Shown here piece after piece: positions 1-5,393 of a stretch of DNA of 7,540 nucleotides. The number at the start of each line of letters is the position of its first letter. Within the stretch, counting starts at the first letter, position 1. A program made the position numbers and the translations under genes. A model generated the notes under the pieces. The model was not told the origin of the DNA and did not search any database. It saw only the letters and a program-made list of their open reading frames with translations. The stretch is from Acidobacteriota bacterium (lineage in GTDB: Bacteria; Acidobacteriota; Blastocatellia; RBC074), in NCBI GenBank assembly GCA_013140935.1, contig JABFSD010000312.1, positions 1 to 7,540 of the forward strand, written 5' to 3'.

Positions 1-32
1 ATTTCATTCTGACGATAGGAAAAATTTACCGA

Positions 33-67
33 CTTTGGTGCGCCAGCGTCCCGCTGGCGCACCAAAG
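33..67. repeat. Perfect inverted repeat (hairpin), 16-bp arms
   Basis: The arms 33-48 and 52-67 are exactly complementary and separated by a 3-base loop (TCC), so either strand can form a long GC-rich stem. The core reads GCGCCAGCG-TCC-CGCTGGCGC, flanked by TTTGGT/ACCAAA. No T-run directly follows on the + strand. On the - strand a TTTTT lies about 11 bases beyond the stem, so it is not a textbook intrinsic terminator in either direction, although it could end transcription of an unseen upstream gene. The compact, perfect form resembles REP-like dispersed palindromes found between genes. That family assignment is an inference, since only one copy is in view. Confidence 0.85.
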
Positions 68-74
68 AAATCTC

Positions 75-103
75 TTGAGCCAAAGCCGACCTTTGCGTAT
101 GCT
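75..103 (+). promoter_or_regulatory. Candidate sigma70-like promoter for the DUF1800 operon
   Basis: TTGAGC (75-80) and TATGCT (98-103) are separated by exactly 17 bases. Each matches the sigma70 consensus hexamer at four of six positions. Transcription would start near 110, at the left edge of the palindrome 110-127, leaving a leader of about 130 bases before the ATG at 240. Two four-of-six matches can arise by chance and promoter consensus in this phylum is not well known to me, so this is only a candidate. Confidence 0.25.
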
Positions 104-109
104 GCGCGC

Positions 110-127
110 CGCTCGAACGTTCGAGCG
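110..127. promoter_or_regulatory. Perfect 18-bp palindrome, possible operator
   Basis: CGCTCGAACGTTCGAGCG is a perfect palindrome with two 9-base half-sites and no spacer, which suits binding by a dimeric regulator better than a hairpin. It lies about 110 bases upstream of the DUF1800 start, immediately downstream of the promoter candidate, where a bound protein could block initiation. The inner CGAAC/GTTCG halves recall LexA-type half-sites, but those normally have a 4-base spacer that is absent here. The regulator is unknown. Confidence 0.4.
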
Positions 128-239
128 ACTCACTACGAAGCCCCACGAGTTCTCATTCCGACCCTGCCCCGCACTGGCGACGACTTTCGGCATTCCTACC
201 TTTCGTCGCGTTTCCGTTAAGCCCCGCTGATTTGGTGCT

Positions 240-2987
240 ATGAATCTTATGATGCGTCCTCTCTGGCTACTGCTTTGGCTATGCGCTGCTGTGCCTGCCG
301 CGTGGGCACAAAGCTCGTTCACGTCGGTTTCGGCTGCGAGTTATCAAACCGCGCTGTCGCCTGATGCGATTGCCGCAGGCTTTGGCAGCGGACTCGCGCA
401 AGCGACGCAAGTCGCGCGTACTTTGCCGTTGCCGACGACGTTAGCAGGCACGACCGTGACGGTGCGCGACAGCGCGAATGTCGAACGTCCCGCGCCGCTG
501 TTTTTCGTCTCGCCTACGCAAATCAATTATCTCGTACCTGCTGAATGCGCTGTCGGCGCGGCCACCGTCACGGTACGCAATGCACAAGGCCAAACGCGCA
601 GCGGTACGATCAACATTACCAATACTGCTCCGGCAATTTTCACCGCCGATGCCAGCGGCAGCGGATGGCCGGCGGCGCAGGTATTGCGCGCGAAAGGCGA
701 CGGTTCGCTGAGTTACGAAGCCGTCGTGCGCTTCGACACGGTGAGCAGCCGCTTCGTACCCATCCCGGTAGATTTCGGCGCAGAGAGCGAACAGCTTTTC
801 CTGATCGTTTACGGCACGGGTTGGCGCAAGCGCACGGCGCTCGATCAAGTCAGCGCAACCTTTGCCGGACAACCTGTCGAAGTCATCGCCGCCGCCGCGC
901 AAGGTTCTTTTGCGGGACTCGATCAACTCAACTTGCGCTTGCCGCGCAGCCTCGCCGGACGCAACGAAGGCGAACTCGCCATCACCGTCAGCGGACAAAC
1001 CACCAATCGCGTCAAACTGATTATGAAAGGCATCAACGCGACGACGTTGTTTGTCGCCAATCTGCGTCCGGTGGCGAACGCGGTTTCGAGTGCTTCCGGC
1101 GTAGCCACACTCAAACTCAGCGCGGATGAAAAGTCAGTTGCCTTGCGTGCCAGCTTCGGCAATCTGACGACGGCGAAAACATCGTCGCACGTACGCGGCC
1201 CGGCTGATCCGACGGCGACGGGGCCGGTGATTTACGACCTCGACACGGGCGAACCGGAAAGCGATGACTCGTTTGTCTGGAACGTCTCACCTGAAATCGT
1301 CACCGCGCTCAAAGCCGGTCGCGTTTATCTCGTAGTTCAAACTTCGCGTTATCCATCCGGCGAGTTGCGCGGACATTTCGGCTTGCAACTGGGTTCGTCT
1401 GAATTCACGCCGCCCGTTGCGCCGCCGCCTTTGCCAAGTGCGTCGCCGACGGCGCGCGATGCCGCAAGGTTTTTGACGCAGGCTACGTTTGGGCCGACCT
1501 CGCCCGAAATCACGAAAGTGCAACAGCGCGGATATGCCGCGTGGCTCGATGAACAGTTCGCCAAACCGCGCGTCAAACATCTCGACGTGATGGATCAACT
1601 CAAGAACAGCAGCGGCATGCGTCCGGGTTCGAATGACGTGATTGAATCTACGTGGCAGCAAGCCATCAACGGCGACGATCAGTTGCGTCAGCGCGTCACT
1701 TTTGCCTTGCACCAGATTCTCGTCGTCTCTGAATTCGCCGACGGCTTGTCAGATAACGCCGATGCGCTGGCGACTTATTACGATCTGTTGGCCGAACATG
1801 CTTTCGGCAATTACCGCGCGTTGCTCGAAGCTCTCACGCTCAACCCCGCGATGGGCGCGTTTCAAAACGTATTGCGCAACGACAAAGAAGACCCGATTCT
1901 CGGCACAGTTCCCAACGAAAACTACGCGCGCGAGTTGTTGCAACTTTTCAGCATCGGTTTGAACAAGCTGCATCCCGACGGTTCGTTGCAACTCGACGCG
2001 AACGGGCTGCCGCAAGCGACTTACACGCAAGAGACCGTCACCGGATTCGCCCGCGTGCTGACCGGTTGGTGTTGGGGCGGGAACAATCCGAACAATCCCG
2101 ATCAGTGGTTTATACCGGTGTCGCAAAGCTATCGCATCCCGATGATTAACTTTCCCAATCATCACACGACGGGCGAGAAGCGTTTGTTGGGCGGCGTCAC
2201 GCTGCCCGCCAATCAAACCGGCGCAAAGGATTTGAAAGACGCGCTCGACAACGTATTCGCTCATCCCAACGTAGCGCCTTTCATCAGCCGACAACTCATT
2301 CAAAAACTGGTCACGAGCAATCCGAGTCCTGCTTACGTCTATCGCGTAGCTTCTGTGTTCAACAACAACGGCAGCGGTGTGCGCGGCGATTTGCGCGCAG
2401 TGGTACGCGCCATCCTGATGGACTATGAAGCGCGCAGTTTGGAGGTCGTGACGCAGCAAGGTTACGGCAAGTTGCGCGAACCGGTGATGCGATTGACGAC
2501 GTTGTTGCGGGCCTTTCGCGGCAGTTCGCCGAGCGGACGCTATCGTTATCATTACGCCGAACATCCGTGGGGCGACCTCGGACAAAATTTTTTGCGGTCG
2601 CCCAATGTATTCAATTTCTTTTCGCCTACGTTTCAATATCCCGGCGCGCTTTCGGCGGCAGGCTTGGTTGCACCCGAATTTCAACTTTCCAACGACGCGA
2701 CGGTCATTGCGACGGCGAACTATTTCAAGGTGTTTATTTTTTACGGCTACGACGAAGGCGCACACATGGTGAATCTGACTTACACCGATTTCACGCCGTT
2801 CGCGGCGACGCCTGCTACGTTGGTGGATAAGCTGGATGTGCTGTTGCTTTCCGGCGCGATGTCGCCCGGCTTGCGCGCTGCGTTGGTCAAAGCCGTCAAC
2901 GCAGTGCCGTCGCAAAATGTAACTGAGCGCGTGCAAACGGCGGTTTACTTGATCGTGTTTGCGCCGGAATTTGTGATTCAGAAATAA
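240..2987 (+). CDS. Secreted TIGR03437-CHRD-DUF1800 multidomain protein
   Basis: This 915-residue protein has an apparent Sec signal peptide (residues 1-23, hydrophobic LWLLLWLCAAV, cleavage likely at AWA|Q). Residues about 27-260 match the TIGR03437 type: PLFFVSPTQINYLVP (87-100), VYGTGWR (190-196), and a closing GLDQLNLRLPRSLAG. Residues about 267-384 form a CHRD domain (LKLSADEKSVALRASF, GPVIYDLDTG, YPSGELRGHF). After a proline-rich linker (391-403) comes a full DUF1800 domain (about 404-915) with AARFLTQATFG, NENYARELLQLFSIG (559-573), TGFARVLTGW, HHTTGEKRLLGG, SRQLIQKLV and SPNVFNFFSPTFQYPG. DUF1800 has no firmly established activity. No Shine-Dalgarno sequence precedes the ATG; Met4 or Met5 could also serve as starts, but the first ATG gives a complete signal peptide. 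It is 20 bases upstream of its DUF1501 partner and probably co-transcribed. The CHRD domain lacks histidines expected from my memory of the family. Confidence 0.95.
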   Translation: MNLMMRPLWLLLWLCAAVPAAWAQSSFTSVSAASYQTALSPDAIAAGFGSGLAQATQVARTLPLPTTLAGTTVTVRDSANVERPAPLFFVSPTQINYLVPAECAVGAATVTVRNAQGQTRSGTINITNTAPAIFTADASGSGWPAAQVLRAKGDGSLSYEAVVRFDTVSSRFVPIPVDFGAESEQLFLIVYGTGWRKRTALDQVSATFAGQPVEVIAAAAQGSFAGLDQLNLRLPRSLAGRNEGELAITVSGQTTNRVKLIMKGINATTLFVANLRPVANAVSSASGVATLKLSADEKSVALRASFGNLTTAKTSSHVRGPADPTATGPVIYDLDTGEPESDDSFVWNVSPEIVTALKAGRVYLVVQTSRYPSGELRGHFGLQLGSSEFTPPVAPPPLPSASPTARDAARFLTQATFGPTSPEITKVQQRGYAAWLDEQFAKPRVKHLDVMDQLKNSSGMRPGSNDVIESTWQQAINGDDQLRQRVTFALHQILVVSEFADGLSDNADALATYYDLLAEHAFGNYRALLEALTLNPAMGAFQNVLRNDKEDPILGTVPNENYARELLQLFSIGLNKLHPDGSLQLDANGLPQATYTQETVTGFARVLTGWCWGGNNPNNPDQWFIPVSQSYRIPMINFPNHHTTGEKRLLGGVTLPANQTGAKDLKDALDNVFAHPNVAPFISRQLIQKLVTSNPSPAYVYRVASVFNNNGSGVRGDLRAVVRAILMDYEARSLEVVTQQGYGKLREPVMRLTTLLRAFRGSSPSGRYRYHYAEHPWGDLGQNFLRSPNVFNFFSPTFQYPGALSAAGLVAPEFQLSNDATVIATANYFKVFIFYGYDEGAHMVNLTYTDFTPFAATPATLVDKLDVLLLSGAMSPGLRAALVKAVNAVPSQNVTERVQTAVYLIVFAPEFVIQK

Positions 2988-3007
2988 CGCGTTCGCCAAC
3001 GAATGTT

Positions 3008-4366
3008 ATGAAAACCACTCGCCGCCGATTTATTCGGCAAACCTTAAACACCGCGCTAGGCACGGCCTGCGCCCACGGCATGCTCGGCGACTTGCAACGC
3101 ACGCTCGCCGCCACTTCACAGGCCAATGATTTCAAAGCACTGGTGTGCATCTATCTGTCAGGCGGCAACGACGGAGATAACATGCTCGTCGCGCGCGGCT
3201 TCGACGAATATCGCAACTACGCGATTGGCCGAGATAGGTTGGCGGTGGGAAGACAGGCGCTCTTACCGATTACGCCTGCGACGAGCGACGGACGCGAGTG
3301 GGGCTTGCATCCGAGCTTGACCGAGTTGCAGCCGCTGTTTGCGCAAAAGAAACTCGCCATCCTCGCCAACACCGGCTTGCTCAATGCGCCGCTCACGCGC
3401 GAACAATATCTCGCAGGCAGCAGCGCCACGCCGCGCTTGTTGTTTTCGCATACCGACCAGATGAATTACTGGCATACGTCTTTGCCGGATCGCCACGATG
3501 CGCGCACCGGCTGGGGCGGACGTTTGGCCGATGCGCTGCGCGCGTTGAATGCGAATGCGCGGCTTTCGCTGTCGGTTTCGATTTCGGGCAACAACCTGTT
3601 TCAGTCAGCCGAACAAGTCATCCCCTATCAAATCTCGCCCGAAGGCAGCGTAGGCTTGCTCGATTATTTTGAAGGCTCGAACCCTGACATGCGCGAAGTC
3701 GCCGTCCGCGAAATTCTCGCGCTCGAACCCAACAACCTGTTCGAGCGCGCTTACCGCGACCTGACCAAACGCGCGATTGAAAACAATCTCAAACTCAAAA
3801 CCGCCTTGGGCGTAACGCCGCCGCCTGTGACTTACTTTCCTGAAACCGATTTAGGGGCGCAGTTGAAAATGATCGCGCGGCTGTTGTCGGTACGTGAACC
3901 GTTGGGCATCAAGCGGCAGATTTTTTATTGCGCGATTGACGGCTTCGATACGCATGGCGCGCAATACGAAACGCACGCCACGCTGTTGCGCGAGGTCAGC
4001 CAATCGCTCGCCGCGTTTTATCAGGCGACCGTCGAGCTCGGCATTGCCGATAAGGTCACTACGTTTACGACTTCAGAGTTCGGGCGCACGTGGCATTCGA
4101 CCGGACTGGGTTCCGATCACGGCTGGGGTAATCATCACTTGATTCTCGGCGGCGCAGTCAAAGGCGGAGACCTTTACGGCAAGATGCCCGTGCAAGTCGA
4201 AGAAGGCCCTGACGACAGCACGTCGGGACGCTGGATTCCTACGACGTCGGTGGATGAATACGCCGCAACACTGGCGCGCTGGTTCGGCGTGAGCGCAACC
4301 GAAATGCCGCTGGTCGTACCAAACATCGGACGCTTCGCCAAACCGAATTTGGGTTTCATGGGTTGA
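3008..4366 (+). CDS. DUF1501 family protein, Tat-exported, alkaline phosphatase-like superfamily
   Basis: This 452-residue protein begins with a twin-arginine signal: TRRRFI (residues 4-9) fits the S/T-RR-x-F-L/I pattern, followed by a mildly hydrophobic stretch and a possible cleavage near residues 33-39. Family motifs are SGGNDGDNML (51-60), GLHPSL (99-104), DGFDTHGAQYETH (311-323), TTSEFGRT (354-361) and SDHGWGNHHLILGG (369-382). DUF1501 (PF07394) is placed with alkaline phosphatase/sulfatase-like folds, and the Asp/His-rich motifs occupy places where such enzymes bind metals. Export by Tat implies folding, possibly with cofactor, in the cytoplasm before release to the periplasm. Substrate and reaction are unknown. 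Length is normal for the family and the C-terminus is intact. The ATG is 20 bases after the DUF1800 stop, without a clear ribosome binding site, which suits translation coupled to the upstream gene. Confidence 0.95.
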   Translation: MKTTRRRFIRQTLNTALGTACAHGMLGDLQRTLAATSQANDFKALVCIYLSGGNDGDNMLVARGFDEYRNYAIGRDRLAVGRQALLPITPATSDGREWGLHPSLTELQPLFAQKKLAILANTGLLNAPLTREQYLAGSSATPRLLFSHTDQMNYWHTSLPDRHDARTGWGGRLADALRALNANARLSLSVSISGNNLFQSAEQVIPYQISPEGSVGLLDYFEGSNPDMREVAVREILALEPNNLFERAYRDLTKRAIENNLKLKTALGVTPPPVTYFPETDLGAQLKMIARLLSVREPLGIKRQIFYCAIDGFDTHGAQYETHATLLREVSQSLAAFYQATVELGIADKVTTFTTSEFGRTWHSTGLGSDHGWGNHHLILGGAVKGGDLYGKMPVQVEEGPDDSTSGRWIPTTSVDEYAATLARWFGVSATEMPLVVPNIGRFAKPNLGFMG

Positions 4367-4409
4367 GTTGCCTGTTCGCGCAAACCTCAGTAGCCTCACT
4401 GCCATCGCT

Positions 4410-5144
4410 ATGAACAACGAACTCCTGCCCTTGCTCTGCGCCGCCATCCTGCTCGTCGCCTTTCTCTATTCCGCCGTAGGCCACGCGGGCGCATCCGGTT
4501 ACATCGCCGTGATGACGCTGTTCGGCTTGGCTGACAAAACCATTCGGCCCGCCGCATTAGTGTTAAACGTATTGGTCGCGGCTCTGACGACGTGGCAGTT
4601 CCGCCGCGCCGGACATTTCTCGTGGCGCTTGTTTTGGCCCTTTGCGTTGGGTTCGATTCCGCTGGCGTTCGTGGGCGGATACCTCACCATCCCGACCAAG
4701 GGCTTCAAGATATTGGTCGGCGTAGTGCTGCTCTTTTCTGCCATCCGCTTTTGGTGGAAGCCGCGTGAAACTGAAACAACCCAGATGCCTGCTGAATCGC
4801 TTTCTATCGCAGTCGGTGGCGGACTCGGTTTGCTATCGGGCTTGACGGGTACGGGCGGCGGGATTTTTCTGACGCCGGTGTTGTTACTCAAACGATGGGC
4901 GACGACCAAGACGGCAGCGGGCGTATCGGCTCTGTTCATTCTCTGCAATTCGCTGTCAGGCTTGTTGGGCAACATCAGCAACACGCGCCAACTGCCTTTC
5001 TTTGCCGTTCCGCTGGCGGCTTCGGCGTTGGCGGGCGGAGCGTTCGGCAGTTATCTGGGCAGTCAGCGTTTTGCCCCTGAAGCCATCAAACGACTCCTCG
5101 CCGTCGTACTCACCATTGCCGGATTGAAATTGCTGTTTGCGTGA
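4410..5144 (+). CDS. TauE/SafE (TSUP) family membrane permease
   Basis: From the ATG at 4410 the product is 244 residues, typical for this family. It is very hydrophobic, with about seven or eight likely membrane segments (near residues 5-24, 43-61, 71-92, 98-113, 131-150, 163-178, 188-212 and 226-243). The two halves repeat a glycine-rich motif: SAVGHAGASGYIAVMTLFGL (21-40) and LLSGLTGTGGGIFLTPVLLL (141-160), the internal duplication typical of TauE/SafE. Family members export or import small anions such as sulfite, sulfoacetate or other organosulfur compounds; the substrate here cannot be read from sequence. An in-frame TTG at 4368 would add 14 polar residues (PVRANLSSLTAIA) ahead of the first segment. 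The ATG is preferred because it is the stronger codon and directly precedes the first hydrophobic helix. It lies 43 bases after the DUF1501 stop and is likely in the same transcript, though a functional link is unproven. Confidence 0.9.
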   Translation: MNNELLPLLCAAILLVAFLYSAVGHAGASGYIAVMTLFGLADKTIRPAALVLNVLVAALTTWQFRRAGHFSWRLFWPFALGSIPLAFVGGYLTIPTKGFKILVGVVLLFSAIRFWWKPRETETTQMPAESLSIAVGGGLGLLSGLTGTGGGIFLTPVLLLKRWATTKTAAGVSALFILCNSLSGLLGNISNTRQLPFFAVPLAASALAGGAFGSYLGSQRFAPEAIKRLLAVVLTIAGLKLLFA

Positions 5145-5215
5145 GTGTTACGACCTGCCACCGCCAAGCCCGTTAGGTGAGTCCAGAGTTTTTTTACAAA
5201 ACATTGGCACTTGTG

Positions 5216-5255
5216 TTGCCTGCCCAATCCTTATCAGGCAAAGAACTCTCTTTTT
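5216..5255 (+). terminator. Weak candidate intrinsic terminator after the permease
   Basis: TTGCCTG (5216-5222) and CAGGCAA (5235-5241) form a perfect 7-bp stem with a 12-base loop. A TTTTT run lies at 5251-5255, nine bases past the stem within a pyrimidine-rich stretch. The position, about 70 bases after the permease stop, suits the end of the three-gene unit. The long loop and the gap before the T-run make it weaker than a standard terminator. Confidence 0.3.
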
Positions 5256-5381
5256 CTGCCCTGATTTCCAGATTAATCAATAAATAACAACAGTCCATCC
5301 GAAATTTTGGATATAGGTTTGGTTTACTAGGCGGCTCCTCTTAAAAGTATCAGGTTCCGCCCTATCTACATTTCTCACTTC

Positions 5382-5387
5382 AGGAGG
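5382..5387 (+). promoter_or_regulatory. Strong Shine-Dalgarno sequence of the receptor gene
   Basis: AGGAGG sits six bases before the ATG at 5394, a full match to the anti-Shine-Dalgarno sequence at good spacing. It fixes the receptor start and suggests efficient translation. The other three genes in the window have nothing comparable. Confidence 0.85.
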
Positions 5388-5393
5388 TTAGTA

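Larger units (their letters stand above)
5145..5393. other. A/T-rich intergenic region between permease and receptor genes
   Basis: This 249-base gap has no supportable gene and is clearly richer in A and T than the flanking genes. It contains a run of seven T (5189-5195), a weak stem-loop followed by a T-rich stretch (5216-5255), an A/T-rich block around 5271-5290, a near-perfect 16-base palindrome (5297-5312, one G-T mismatch) and a GGCGG/CCGCC pair (5330-5334 with 5357-5361) that could fold in the leader. It ends in a strong ribosome binding site. I found no convincing -35/-10 pair, but the receptor's promoter most likely lies here. Confidence 0.6.

Noticed and set aside
110..127. LexA (SOS) box
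   Set aside because: The half-sites CGAAC/GTTCG fit, but they abut directly instead of having the usual 4-base spacer, and no SOS gene is nearby.
26..322. Small open frames on both strands across the upstream region (35-220 + and 26-322 -)
   Set aside because: They run through the hairpin and the palindrome, have no ribosome binding site or family motif, and the - strand one overlaps the signal peptide of the DUF1800 protein.
1749..2999. 416-codon open frame on the - strand opposite the DUF1800 gene
   Set aside because: It lies entirely antisense to a well-supported domain, its product is rich in Arg, His and Gln with no recognisable motif, and long antisense frames are expected from the codon bias of GC-rich genes.
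4368..4409. TTG start giving a 258-residue permease
   Set aside because: It begins one base after the DUF1501 stop codon and adds a polar stretch atypical of the family; the ATG at 4410 directly precedes the first membrane segment.
5181..5200. T7 run (5189-5195) as an intrinsic terminator
   Set aside because: Only a 4-bp pairing (CACC 5159-5162 with GGTG 5176-5179) could be found upstream, too weak and too far from the T-run.
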